Below are positions 20,419 to 28,926 of a DNA stretch of 33,175 bases, in pieces. Each line of letters begins with the position of its first letter. The first letter of the stretch is position 1. Both the position numbers and the translations under genes were made by a program. The notes below the pieces were generated by a model. That model did not search any database, was not told where the DNA came from, and saw only the letters and a list, made by a program, of their open reading frames with translations. This stretch comes from Acidobacteriota bacterium (GTDB lineage: Bacteria > Acidobacteriota > Polarisedimenticolia > J045), in NCBI GenBank assembly GCA_025456425.1, contig JALOKP010000021.1, positions 1-33,175 of the forward strand, read 5' to 3'.

Positions 20419-21294
20419 ATGTACCCCTTCCTGTTCCAGATCGGCCCGATCCCGGTTCCCAGCTACGGGGTCTTCGCGGCGATCACGCTGGTCATCGCGA
20501 TGCTGGCCGTGCGCCGGGTGGCGGCGGTCGAGGGGCGCGACCCGCAGGAAACGATGGACACCATGTTCTGGTCGGTCATGGTGGGTCTCGTCGGCGCCCG
20601 CGTGCTCGAGGCGGTGATCAACTGGGAGCGGTACTTCGCGACGCCCGGCGGCCTGAAGTTGCTCGTCTTCTCCACGGGCGTGTTCCTGGGCGGGCTGGTG
20701 GCGGCGCTCGGCTACGGGGCCTGGCGCTTCCGCCGGACGGGGCTGCCGGTGCTGCAGGGGCTGGACATCCTCGCGCCCGTCGCGGCGATCGTCGAAGCGG
20801 TCGGACGCTGGGGCTGCCTGCTCTCCGGCTGCTGCTGGGGCACCCCGACCGATCTCCCCTGGGCCGTCACATTTCCCGAGTTGGCGCAGCACCTGCACCG
20901 CGGCCTCCCCGGCGTGCCGCTGCACCCGACCCAGATCTACTTCTCGCTGAACGGCTTCGTGCTGCTCGCGATCGTGATCTGGGTCTACAAGCGCAAGCGG
21001 TTTCACGGCCAGGTGATCACGGTATTCGTCGCGCTCTATGCGATCAGCCGCTTCCTGCTGGAGTACGTCCGCGGCGACGCCGAACGCGGCTTCGTGCTGG
21101 GCGGGCTGCTCAGCACCTCGCAGCTCGTTTCGATCGGGCTGTTCGCGGTCGCGGTGGCGGGGTACGTCGTGCTCGACCGGCGGCACCGCGCCTCGGGCGA
21201 GCCGGACTGGAAGCCGGCCGCGCCGCTGCGCGCGGCGACGGCGCGCGGCGGCCGCCCGGCGCCCCGCCCGCGGCCGGCCGCCAAGCGGCGCTGA
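20419..21294 (+). CDS. lgt: phosphatidylglycerol:prolipoprotein diacylglyceryl transferase
   Basis: Inner-membrane enzyme that moves diacylglycerol from phosphatidylglycerol to the lipobox cysteine of prolipoproteins. The 291-residue protein has the usual seven or so membrane segments. Motifs include IGPIPVPSYGVF at the N-terminus, STGVFLGGLVAALG (the H/GG loop region), VGRWGCLLSGCCWG (the Lgt signature, with Cys/Ser in place of the usual Asn), PLHPTQIYFSL and RFLLEYVRGD near the C-terminus. A basic Ala/Arg/Pro tail of about 40 residues is extra. The ATG has CGGAG six nucleotides upstream. Substrates exist in this window, for example the Asp-box lipoprotein at 24528-26267. lemA follows with a promoter that overlaps the lgt stop. 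Confidence 0.95.
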   Translation: MYPFLFQIGPIPVPSYGVFAAITLVIAMLAVRRVAAVEGRDPQETMDTMFWSVMVGLVGARVLEAVINWERYFATPGGLKLLVFSTGVFLGGLVAALGYGAWRFRRTGLPVLQGLDILAPVAAIVEAVGRWGCLLSGCCWGTPTDLPWAVTFPELAQHLHRGLPGVPLHPTQIYFSLNGFVLLAIVIWVYKRKRFHGQVITVFVALYAISRFLLEYVRGDAERGFVLGGLLSTSQLVSIGLFAVAVAGYVVLDRRHRASGEPDWKPAAPLRAATARGGRPAPRPRPAAKRR

Positions 21295-21321
21295 CACGGG
21301 TCCCCGCGGGGCTGCTATCCT
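21291..21321 (+). promoter_or_regulatory. promoter for lemA, -35 overlapping the lgt stop
   Basis: CTGACA (21291-21296) contains the lgt TGA stop (21292-21294). After 19 nt comes TATCCT (21316-21321) with an extended TG one nucleotide upstream. The -10 ends six nucleotides before an in-frame GTG and nine before the ATG of lemA, suggesting a leaderless message. Confidence 0.4.
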
Positions 21322-21330
21322 CGGCCCGTG

Positions 21331-21900
21331 ATGATCCCCTTCCTGATCGTCCTGCTCGCGGCCCTGCTGGCCTTCGCCCTCATCACCTACAACCGCCTCG
21401 TCGCGCTGCGGAACCGCGCCGCCGCGGCCTGGTCCGACATCGACGTGCAGCTCAAGCGGCGGCACGACCTGGTCGGCAACCTGGTCGAGACGGTACGCGG
21501 CTACGCGGCGCACGAGTCCGGCACGCTCGAGGCGGTGACGCGCGCCCGCACCGAGGCGGAGAGCGCGCGCGGCGCGGGGCGGCCGGCCGAGGCCGGCGCG
21601 GCGTCGGCGCGGCTGGGAGCCGGTGTGCGCGCGCTCTTCGCGCTGGCCGAGGCCTATCCCGAGCTGAAGGCCAGCGCGCGATTTCTCGACCTGCACCGGG
21701 CGCTGGTCGAGCTGGAGGACGACCTGCAGAACGCGCGCCGCTACTACAACGCGGTCGTGCGCGACCTGAACACGCGGATCCAGTCGTTCCCGGACCTCGT
21801 GGTCGCGCGCCCGTTCGGATTCAATGAACGCGCGTTCTTCGAGTTGGAAGACCGGGGGGAGGCGGTCGCTCCGCAGGTCGAGGCCAGGAGGCTGAGATGA
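21331..21900 (+). CDS. lemA: LemA family protein
   Basis: 189-residue protein with one N-terminal membrane helix (about 2-20, IPFLIVLLAALLAFALITY). The LemA core begins with YNRLVALRNRAAAAWSDIDVQLKRRHDLVGNLVETV, then coiled-coil-rich helices to FLDLHRALVELEDDLQNARRYYNAVVRDLNTRIQSFP, ending with FFELEDRGEA. LemA proteins are membrane-anchored helical bundles with the bulk outside the cytoplasm in most predictions; biochemical function is not established. The start could be the GTG three bases earlier. The stop overlaps the next ATG (ATGA), so it is translationally coupled to the DUF2207 gene, a recurrent partner of LemA. Confidence 0.93.
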   Translation: MIPFLIVLLAALLAFALITYNRLVALRNRAAAAWSDIDVQLKRRHDLVGNLVETVRGYAAHESGTLEAVTRARTEAESARGAGRPAEAGAASARLGAGVRALFALAEAYPELKASARFLDLHRALVELEDDLQNARRYYNAVVRDLNTRIQSFPDLVVARPFGFNERAFFELEDRGEAVAPQVEARRLR

Positions 21901-23651
21901 GCGCGCGGATCGTCCTGCTCGCACTGGTGCTCGCCTTCGCGGCGGGCTCGGCGCGGGCCGACCGCGGCGGCTACGAGATCCGCAGCTTCCAGACCGACCT
22001 CGAGGTCCAGCGCGACGGCGACGTGGTCGTGACCGAGCGGCTGGAAGTGGAATTCTCCGAGCCGCGCCACGGGATCTACCGCACGATCCCCGTGCGCTAC
22101 ACCGACCCCCGCGGCTTCGCCTACTCGCTCGGCTTCCGGCTGCTCGGCGTCGAGGACGGCCGCGGCGGAAAGCACGCCGTGCGGAGCTCGCAGGAGGGTC
22201 ACGACGTCAACCTGCGGATCGGCGACGCCGATCGGACGGTCCAGGGTCTGGTCACCTACGTCATCCGCTACCGCGTGCGCGACGCGCTGGTCGCGCGCCC
22301 CGAGCACGACGAACTCTACTGGAACGCCACCGGCACCGACTGGCAGGCGGGGATCGGCGCGGCCAGCGCGACGATCCGCCTCCCGGCCGCGGTCGACGGC
22401 GCGGGGCTGGAGACGGCCGCCTATGTCGGGCGCTTCGGAAGCACCGAGCAGGGGGTCGCGATCGAGCGGCCGTCCGGAGCCGAGATCGTGTTTCGCGCGC
22501 CGCGCCCGCTGGAGCCGCTCGAGGGGCTGACGGTCGCGGCGGCCTGGCCGCGCGGGATCGTCGAGCGGCCCTCGGCGCTCGTCTCGGGCGTGCGCCTCGC
22601 GGCGGACAACTGGATCCTGGCGGCGCCGCTCGCGGCGCTCGCGCTCTGGATCGCGCAGTGGCGGCGGCGCGGGCGCGACCCGCAGGGGCGGGGCTCGATC
22701 GTCGTGCGCTACGAGGCGCCCGAGGGGGTCACGCCCGGCGAGCTCGGCACGGTCGTCGACGAGCAGGTCGACACGCGCGACATCACCGCGACGCTGGTCG
22801 ACCTGGCCGTCCGCGGCTTCGTGCGCGTGCGGGTCGAGGAGAAGCCGCTGGTCTTGGGGCTGTTCTCGAGCGAGGAGATCGTGCTCGAGCGGCGGCGCGA
22901 CGGCGCGGGGGCGTCCGAGGCCGGACTGCTGCCGCACGAGCGCCGGATGCTCGAGGCGCTTTTCAGCGGCCGCGACGAGGTGGCGATCGACGACCTGCGC
23001 GAGCGCTTCTACCGCCACGTCCCGGGCATCAAGGACGCGCTGCTCGAGCGCGTCACCGCGCGCGGCTACTTCGCGGGCAAGCCGACGGAGGTCCGGACGC
23101 GTTGGGCGCTGATCGGGCTCGGTGGCGCGCTGGCGGTCTTCCTGGTCGGTGCGCTCTGGGCCTGGCTGCGCGGCGGGATCATGCCCGAGGCGCTCGGCGT
23201 CCCGCTGGCGGCCGCGGTGGCGACCGCGATCGTCGGGTTCGCCTTCGCGCGGGTGATGCCGCAGCGTACGGCGAAGGGGGTCGAGCTTCGCGAGTGGGCG
23301 CTGGGGTTCGAGGAGTTCGTGGAGCGCGTCGAAGCCGGGAAGCTGGAGCAGGACCGCGCCCGCAACGTCTTCGAGACGCTGCTCCCGTACGCGATGGCGC
23401 TGGGAGTGGCGGCGGCCTGGGCGCGGCGCTACGAGGGGATCTACGCCCAGGGCGGCTCGCCCGCCTGGTTCGTCGGAAAGAGCCCCGTGCAGGGACTCTC
23501 GACCCGCGGCTTCGAGCGCTCGCTCTCGGGCGCGATGACGCGCACCGCCGGCGCGATGACCCAGGCCCCGCGGTCGAAGGGGTCGAGCGGCTCCGGTGGC
23601 GGCGGCTCGTCCGGCGGAGGCGGGGGCGGCGGCGGCGGCGGGTCCTGGTAG
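21897..23651 (+). CDS. DUF2207 membrane protein with signal peptide and glycine-rich C-terminus
   Basis: 584 residues. A signal peptide (1-21, cut after SARA) is followed by an extracytoplasmic DUF2207 domain (about 24-235: EIRSFQTDLEVQRDGDVVVTERLEVEF, HGIYRTIPVRY, ELYWNATGTDW). Then come a membrane helix (about 238-256), a cytoplasmic part, and two more helices (about 402-424 and 434-453). The last 25 residues are Gly/Ser repeats ending GGSW, a tail typical of this family. Function is unknown; the family is regularly encoded with LemA. The ATG overlaps the lemA stop by four nucleotides, indicating coupled translation and probably a shared complex. Confidence 0.9.
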   Translation: MSARIVLLALVLAFAAGSARADRGGYEIRSFQTDLEVQRDGDVVVTERLEVEFSEPRHGIYRTIPVRYTDPRGFAYSLGFRLLGVEDGRGGKHAVRSSQEGHDVNLRIGDADRTVQGLVTYVIRYRVRDALVARPEHDELYWNATGTDWQAGIGAASATIRLPAAVDGAGLETAAYVGRFGSTEQGVAIERPSGAEIVFRAPRPLEPLEGLTVAAAWPRGIVERPSALVSGVRLAADNWILAAPLAALALWIAQWRRRGRDPQGRGSIVVRYEAPEGVTPGELGTVVDEQVDTRDITATLVDLAVRGFVRVRVEEKPLVLGLFSSEEIVLERRRDGAGASEAGLLPHERRMLEALFSGRDEVAIDDLRERFYRHVPGIKDALLERVTARGYFAGKPTEVRTRWALIGLGGALAVFLVGALWAWLRGGIMPEALGVPLAAAVATAIVGFAFARVMPQRTAKGVELREWALGFEEFVERVEAGKLEQDRARNVFETLLPYAMALGVAAAWARRYEGIYAQGGSPAWFVGKSPVQGLSTRGFERSLSGAMTRTAGAMTQAPRSKGSSGSGGGGSSGGGGGGGGGGSW

Positions 23652-23724
23652 CGGGACGCGCGCGGCCCGACCGGACCTGGCCGGCACGGGCGGCGCCGGG
23701 CCGGACGGGGGCCCGGCTCCGCCG

Positions 23725-23730
23725 TACACT
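23725..23730 (+). promoter_or_regulatory. TACACT -10 element before the ABC ATPase gene
   Basis: TACACT ends ten nucleotides before the ATG, with only a weak -35 candidate. It matches the spacing of other near-leaderless starts in this window. Confidence 0.3.
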
Positions 23731-23740
23731 GCCCGAGCCC

Positions 23741-24541
23741 ATGCCCCCAGCGCTCCCCGCCGACGCCGCTTCGCCCGCGCTCGAAAGCCGCGCCGTCCGC
23801 GTGCGCCTCGGCGGGCGCGAGGTCCTGGCCGGCGCCGACCTGGCGCTGCAGCCGGGGGAGATGGTCGCGATCGTCGGGCCGAACGGCGCGGGGAAGACGA
23901 CCTGGCTGCGCGCGCTGGCCGGGATCCTGCCGCTCGACGGCGGCGAGGTCCGCGTGGCGGGCGCGCCGCTCGCGACGCTGACCCGCCGCGAGCTGGCGCG
24001 GCGGCTCGCGTTCCTCCCGCAGGAGACCTGGACCGAGTTCGGGATCACGGTCGCCGACGCGGTCGCGATGGGGCGCTTCGCGCACCTCGGCGCGCTGCGG
24101 TCGCCGGGGCAGGCCGACCGCCGCGCGGTGCGCGAGGCGATGGAGCGCGCCGACGTCGCCGCGCTTGCGGCGCGGCCGCTGACGCAGCTCTCGGCCGGCG
24201 AGCGGCGGCGCGTTCACCTGGCGCGCGCGATCGCGCAGGAGGCGTCGATCCTCGTGCTCGACGAGCCGACGACGGCGCTCGACGTCGGTCACGCCTGCGA
24301 GGTGATGGACCTGCTCTCCGGGCTGGCGCGCGGCGGCGCGGCGGTCGTCCTGTCGCTGCACGACCTGGTGCTGGCGATGCGCGGGCCGACGCGCGCGCTG
24401 CTGCTGGATGGCGGACGCGTCGCCGCGCAGGGGGCGCCGGTCGAAGTCCTGACCTCACCCGCGGCGCGGCTCGCCTTCGGTATCCCGCTGGTGGCGATCG
24501 CCTCCCCCCCCGCGATCGTCCCGGGCCTCAGTCACAGATAG
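23741..24541 (+). CDS. ABC transporter ATP-binding protein, iron-siderophore/vitamin B12 type
   Basis: 266-residue ATPase with Walker A GPNGAGKT (46-53), Q-loop Gln94 (FLPQETW), signature LSAGE (150-154), Walker B LVLDEP (171-176) and switch His207. The sequence style (PLATLTRRELARRLAFLPQ, GITVADAVAMGRFAHLG) is that of the FecE/BtuD/HmuV branch that powers FecCD-type permeases for iron chelates, heme or cobalamin. No permease or binding protein is adjacent, so partner and substrate are unknown. The start is an ATG ten nucleotides after a TACACT element. The 3' end overlaps the convergent Asp-box lipoprotein gene by 14 nt. Confidence 0.9.
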   Translation: MPPALPADAASPALESRAVRVRLGGREVLAGADLALQPGEMVAIVGPNGAGKTTWLRALAGILPLDGGEVRVAGAPLATLTRRELARRLAFLPQETWTEFGITVADAVAMGRFAHLGALRSPGQADRRAVREAMERADVAALAARPLTQLSAGERRRVHLARAIAQEASILVLDEPTTALDVGHACEVMDLLSGLARGGAAVVLSLHDLVLAMRGPTRALLLDGGRVAAQGAPVEVLTSPAARLAFGIPLVAIASPPAIVPGLSHR

Positions 24542-26267
24542 GGTTGGCGTCGAAGGGGTCGCGGGGGTCGGGGTGCTCGGAGCCGGAGCCGTAGGAGCCG
24601 GTGCCGCGCGGACCCTCCGCGCGCAGCAGGATCCAGAGCGCGTCGCCCGCCGGCGGCAGGCCGGGCACGGCGAGCGGCGGCGCGTCGAGGTTCTCGGCGA
24701 GGCAGCTCGCGCGGGTCCAGGCGTCGGGCGCGGCGAGATCGGAGACCAGGCCCGAGATCGCGTCGTAGACGATCCCGGTCCCCAGCCGCGGCTCCTGGTC
24801 GTCGAAGCCCAACTGCGTCTTCCCGGCGAAGACCAGCCCCTGCACGGTGTCGTAGTCGAAGGCCGGCTCGACCTCGACGAAGGCGTCCTCTTCGCCGGTC
24901 CCGGCCCGCAGGTCGGACCAGAGCGGGACGATCTTGCCGCCCCCCGCGGCGATCGCGGAGTAGTCGCCGAGGAAGTTGGTCAGCGAGCTGCGCGAGGCGA
25001 CGTCGGTCACCTTGACGTTGCGGTCGAAGGTGACGCCGCCGTCGCGCGAGGTCGCGACGAAGACGTGGAACAGGTCGTCCGCCGCGTCCTCGCGCCGGTC
25101 GTGCCACATCAGGTGGACCTTCCCCTCGCCGTCGACCGCCATCCACGGAAAGAACTGGTCGCGGCCGTTGCCCACCGGGTCGTCGTTGACCCGGAGCGGC
25201 GGCGACCAGGTCGTGCCGCCGTCGGTCGAACGCGAGAGCAGGATGTCGGCGTCGCCGTTGCGGGAGTCGGCCCACGCGACGTAGACGAAGCCGTCGGTCG
25301 CAGTGCGCGAGGTGTCGATCGCGGCGGTCGGGAACGAGTTGCGGCGGAACCAGGTGTCGTCCCCGATCCCGGTCACGGACGAGACGGTCTGCCAGCCCGA
25401 CCAGCTCGCGCCACCGCTGGTCGACTTGGCGAACTCGATCCCGCTCGGGCCGCCCCAGAAGACGTAGACCACGCCGCCCCGCCCCGCGACGGGGACCGAG
25501 CCCTGCACGCCGCCCGAGCCCGAGACGTTCTTCGCACCGGTCCAGGTGACGCCGCGATCGGTCGAGTAGGCGACGCGGATCGGGCTGGTCGTCGCGCCGA
25601 AGTTGGTCCACGACATGTACACGCGGTTGGCGTAGGCCCCGGTGCCGTTCGGCGCGCAGGCGATGTACGGCTTGTCGATGAACGGCGTCCCCTGCGACTC
25701 CGCGACGACCCCGGACTGCGGCCAGCTCAGCCCCCCGTCGGTCGACTTGGCCACGACCAGCCGCACCGGCTGGTAGGCGCCGACGTAGTCGAGGTAGCCG
25801 AAGACCACCGTCCCGTCGCCGCAGAAGGCGGCCGTCGGGTCGCCCTGGTTGGCGTGCTTGCGGTAGGGGCTGATCCCGTCGATCCAGGTCTGCCCGCCGT
25901 CGGTCGTGGTGTAGAAGGCGGCGGTCCAGCTGCCGAGCCGCGCGTCGTTGGCCCCACCGACGAAGTTGTCCGGGTTGGTCGGGTTGATCGCGATCGTGGT
26001 CTCGTTCTGGTTGCGCCCCGACGCGTCCTGGTTGGCGCGGACGTTGGTCCCGCCGCCCGCCTTCTCGAAGGGGCTGGTCGCCGGCTTGTAGGTCACGATC
26101 GGCTTGCTGTCGGGGATCTCCCCCGACTCGCGGTCCGCGACCGGGGGGGGAGGGGCTCCGGCCGGCGGGGCGGCGGGCCCGGCGGGGCGCGGCGCCGAGG
26201 CGCAGGCGGCCAGCAGGACGATCGCGAACAGCAGCAGAACGGCAAGCGGGGCGGACGGACGGGTCAC
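24528..26267 (-). CDS. secreted lipoprotein with sialidase-like Asp-box (BNR) repeats
   Basis: 579 residues from a GTG start with GGGAGGGAG upstream. The signal peptide ends in the lipobox LAAC (acylated Cys22), followed by a Pro/Ala-rich spacer (23-45). The body has at least six Asp-box motifs of the S/T-x-D-x-G-x-T-W type (TTDGGQTW at 121-128, STDGGLSW, STDRGVTW, STSGGASW, STDGGTTW, SRDGGVTF), which mark a six-bladed sialidase-like propeller fold. The sialidase catalytic residues are not evident, so enzymatic activity should not be assumed. The C-terminal GTGSYGSGSEHPDPRDPF segment ending in Cys-Asp resembles a short tail seen on secreted acidobacterial proteins. It is likely surface or periplasm located, lipidated by Lgt. 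Confidence 0.83.
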   Translation of the reverse strand: MTRPSAPLAVLLLFAIVLLAACASAPRPAGPAAPPAGAPPPPVADRESGEIPDSKPIVTYKPATSPFEKAGGGTNVRANQDASGRNQNETTIAINPTNPDNFVGGANDARLGSWTAAFYTTTDGGQTWIDGISPYRKHANQGDPTAAFCGDGTVVFGYLDYVGAYQPVRLVVAKSTDGGLSWPQSGVVAESQGTPFIDKPYIACAPNGTGAYANRVYMSWTNFGATTSPIRVAYSTDRGVTWTGAKNVSGSGGVQGSVPVAGRGGVVYVFWGGPSGIEFAKSTSGGASWSGWQTVSSVTGIGDDTWFRRNSFPTAAIDTSRTATDGFVYVAWADSRNGDADILLSRSTDGGTTWSPPLRVNDDPVGNGRDQFFPWMAVDGEGKVHLMWHDRREDAADDLFHVFVATSRDGGVTFDRNVKVTDVASRSSLTNFLGDYSAIAAGGGKIVPLWSDLRAGTGEEDAFVEVEPAFDYDTVQGLVFAGKTQLGFDDQEPRLGTGIVYDAISGLVSDLAAPDAWTRASCLAENLDAPPLAVPGLPPAGDALWILLRAEGPRGTGSYGSGSEHPDPRDPFDANPICD

Positions 26268-26352
26268 GAGGTCTCCCTCCCGGGGACGCGAAGCGCCCCA
26301 GAATCTACGACGACTTCCGGTCTCCCGCTCCACGGTCCCTGCGATCGCGCCC

Positions 26353-28494
26353 CTACGGCCCCGGCTCCGCCAGGTACCGGGCGAACCAGTCCTCGATCGT
26401 CCCCCACCAGAGGCGCGCGTTGGCCGGCTTGGCGACGAAGTGGGCCTCGTCGGGGAAGTAGAGGAAGCGCGACGGGATCCCCTGGCGCTGCAGCGCGGTG
26501 AAGAGCTGCATCGCCTGCGTCACCGGCACGCGGAAGTCCAGCTCGCCGTGGATCACCAGCGTCGGGGTCTTGAACTGCGCGGCGTACGACGAGGGCGAGA
26601 ACTTCTCGTAGTACTCCTCGCTCACCCAGTAGGGCCCGCCGAAGTCCCACTCCGGGAACCAGGTCTCCTCGGTCGCGCCGTAGAAGGCCTTCATGTCGTA
26701 CAGCCCGGCGTGCGAGACGAAGCAGCGAAAGCGCGTCCCGGTCTGCCCGAGCAGCCAGTTGACCATGTAGCCGCCGTACGAACCGCCGGCCGCGCAGGCC
26801 CGCGACGCGTCGGCCTCGGGGATCTTCGCCGCCACCGCCTCAAGCGACGCCATCACGTCCTGGTACGGCTTGCCGCCCCAGTCCTTCGTGATGCTGTCGG
26901 TGAAGGCCTGGCCGTAGCCGGTCGAGCCGTGGAAGTTGGGCGCGACCACGACGTACCCCATCGCCGCGAACAGCTGCTGGTTCCAGCGGGCGTGCATCTC
27001 GTCGAGCCACGCCCCCTGCGGGCCGCCGTGCGCCAGCACCACGACCGGCACCTTCGCGGCGTTCCCCAGCTTCGATCGCGGCGGGCGGACGACCAGCGCG
27101 TGGACCTGCTCCCTGCCGCCGCCTTCGAACCACAGCTCGTCGACCTGCCCCAGCTCGACGGTCCGCTGCAGCGCCTCGTTGTGCCGCGTCAGCGAGTGGA
27201 GCTGGCCCGTCGCGAGGTCGAGCCGGTACAGCTCGGGGAAGATCAGCAGCGACTCGAGCGTCAGGACCACGTTCTTCCCGTCCGGTGCGACGGCGAACTC
27301 CTTGACGTTCCCGCCGCGCAGCACCGCCTCCACCTTCGCCGAGGTCGCCGTGACGCCGGCCGCGCCGGCCTCCGCCAGCGAGCCCACGGGCAGCCGGAAG
27401 AGGCTCTGCCGCGCCCGGTCCTGCGCGGTGAAGTAGATGTCGCCGTTGGGCGCGAGCGCGAAGTCGCCGACCGAGAGGTCCGGCTCCTGGAACAGGCGCC
27501 GGATCGCGCCCGGCGCCGCACCGCCCGCGCCGAGGTCGCGGGCGACGAGCTCGCGCCGATCGGCCTCGAAACCGCCCCGCGGCATCGAGGTCCAGTAGAG
27601 GGTGCGGCCGTCGGCGGAGAAGCGCGGTCCGGCGTCGCTCCCGGGCGAGGTCGAGATCCGCGTCCGCGCCCCGGGCCGGCCCCCGTCAAGGGCCAGCAGC
27701 TCGACGTCGTTGTTGGTGCTGATCGCGACGACCGGGTCGCGGTTGGCGACCAGTGCGACCGCCCCCCCGTCCGGGGACCAGGCGAAGTCGTGCGACGACC
27801 CGAGCGCCAGCGGCGGGACGTCGACGTCTCCCGGCGTCAGGTCGACCGGCGGCTGCTGACCCGCCGGATCGACAAGGAAGACGTGCGAGCGCTCGTCCCC
27901 GCGCCAGGCGTTCCAGTGCCGGTACATCAGGCCGTCGTACACCCGGCCCGAGGCCGCGCGCGCGGCGTCGGCCTTGCGGCGCGCCGTCGCGCAGGCCTCG
28001 TCGGCGCACTCCTTGAACGACGACCCTGCGACCAGCAGCCGCCTTCCGTCGGGCGCGAGCCGGAACGCGGAGACGCCTCCGCCGAGCGCGGTCACCGCCT
28101 CGGCCTCGCCCCCCGCGGCGGGCAGCCGGTGGACCTGCGCGGGCTGGCCGTCACGCGCCGAAAGGAAGTAGATCCAGGCGCCGTCGGGCGACCAGGCTGG
28201 CGCGCTGTCGCTGCCCGGCTGGCGGGTCAGGCGGGCCGGCTCGCCGCCGCCGAGCGGCACCCACCACAGGTCGGTGTTCCCCTTGTTGTCGGCAAGGCTC
28301 CAGGCGGTCGCCTGGTACGCGACGCGCGTCCCGTCGGGCGAGACCGCGATCGCCGAGGGGCGCACGGTCGACCAGAGGTCTTCGACCGTCATCGGGTGCC
28401 GCGCGGGGGCCGCCGGCGGGGCGGCGGATTGCGCCGGGACCGGGATCGAGACGGAGAGCAGCAGCAGGGCGGCGGCGGTGGCAGGGTTCGGCAC
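26353..28494 (-). CDS. S9 family prolyl oligopeptidase-type serine peptidase
   Basis: 713-residue exported peptidase. The signal peptide spans about 1-22 (ATAAALLLLSVSIPVPAQS), followed by a beta-propeller of WSPDG and related repeats (about 35-440). The C-terminal alpha/beta hydrolase has nucleophile Ser572 in GGSYGGYM, Asp653 in HGELDFRVP and His685 in DEAHFV. LAHGGPQGAW and FHGSTGYGQAF are typical of the dipeptidyl-peptidase/acylaminoacyl-peptidase branch (S9B/S9C). Such enzymes trim short peptides during protein scavenging. GTG start with GAGG nine nucleotides upstream. It lies downstream of the cold-shock gene but behind that gene's terminator, and 85 nt ahead of the Asp-box lipoprotein gene on the same strand. 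Confidence 0.94.
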   Translation of the reverse strand: MPNPATAAALLLLSVSIPVPAQSAAPPAAPARHPMTVEDLWSTVRPSAIAVSPDGTRVAYQATAWSLADNKGNTDLWWVPLGGGEPARLTRQPGSDSAPAWSPDGAWIYFLSARDGQPAQVHRLPAAGGEAEAVTALGGGVSAFRLAPDGRRLLVAGSSFKECADEACATARRKADAARAASGRVYDGLMYRHWNAWRGDERSHVFLVDPAGQQPPVDLTPGDVDVPPLALGSSHDFAWSPDGGAVALVANRDPVVAISTNNDVELLALDGGRPGARTRISTSPGSDAGPRFSADGRTLYWTSMPRGGFEADRRELVARDLGAGGAAPGAIRRLFQEPDLSVGDFALAPNGDIYFTAQDRARQSLFRLPVGSLAEAGAAGVTATSAKVEAVLRGGNVKEFAVAPDGKNVVLTLESLLIFPELYRLDLATGQLHSLTRHNEALQRTVELGQVDELWFEGGGREQVHALVVRPPRSKLGNAAKVPVVVLAHGGPQGAWLDEMHARWNQQLFAAMGYVVVAPNFHGSTGYGQAFTDSITKDWGGKPYQDVMASLEAVAAKIPEADASRACAAGGSYGGYMVNWLLGQTGTRFRCFVSHAGLYDMKAFYGATEETWFPEWDFGGPYWVSEEYYEKFSPSSYAAQFKTPTLVIHGELDFRVPVTQAMQLFTALQRQGIPSRFLYFPDEAHFVAKPANARLWWGTIEDWFARYLAEPGP

Positions 28495-28529
28495 GGGAGA
28501 CCTCGCGGTGGGGAAGGACCATTCTCCTG

Positions 28530-28560
28530 AAAAAGGAACGCCCCGCGCGAGGCGGGGCGT
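28530..28560 (-). terminator. intrinsic terminator after the cold-shock gene
   Basis: On the minus strand a 9-bp perfect stem ACGCCCCGC/GCGGGGCGT with a 5-nt loop is followed after three bases by five T residues (28530-28534). It lies 26 nt after the cold-shock stop and isolates that gene from the peptidase gene. Confidence 0.75.
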
Positions 28561-28586
28561 CCGGTATGTGTCGGTTGGGCCGTCGC

Positions 28587-28790
28587 TCAGGAAGCGCGGC
28601 GGACCTTGCTGGCCTGCGGACCCTTGGGCCCCTGGGTGACCTCGAACTCGACGCTGTCACCCTCGGAGAGCGATCGGAAGCCGGAGCCCTCGATCGACGT
28701 GTAGTGCACGAAGACGTCGGGACCGTTCTCCTGGCTGATGAAACCGTAGCCCTTCGCGTCGTTGAACCACTTGACCTTGCCGGTAGCCAT
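28587..28790 (-). CDS. cold-shock domain protein (CspA family)
   Basis: Single-stranded nucleic-acid-binding protein of 67 residues that unfolds mRNA structure. It consists of one OB-fold with RNP1 KGYGFI (13-18) and RNP2 VFVHY (26-30), after the standard [11 protein letters not shown] start. Its length is standard for a CspA-type protein. The ATG has AGGAAAGG upstream. It is monocistronic, with a long predicted leader and a strong intrinsic terminator, both common for csp genes whose expression is controlled through mRNA structure. Confidence 0.96.
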   Translation of the reverse strand: MATGKVKWFNDAKGYGFISQENGPDVFVHYTSIEGSGFRSLSEGDSVEFEVTQGPKGPQASKVRRAS

Positions 28791-28926
28791 ACGTGAGACC
28801 TTTCCTGCTCTCCGGGGCCAGCAGCCCCTTTAAAGCACAATCGGCCGCCGCTTCGGCGCCGAGCGCGGAACCCACTCCCGCTCGTTCGGATCCGGCGCCG
28901 CTGCCAACGGCCTTGTTTCAAAGGAG

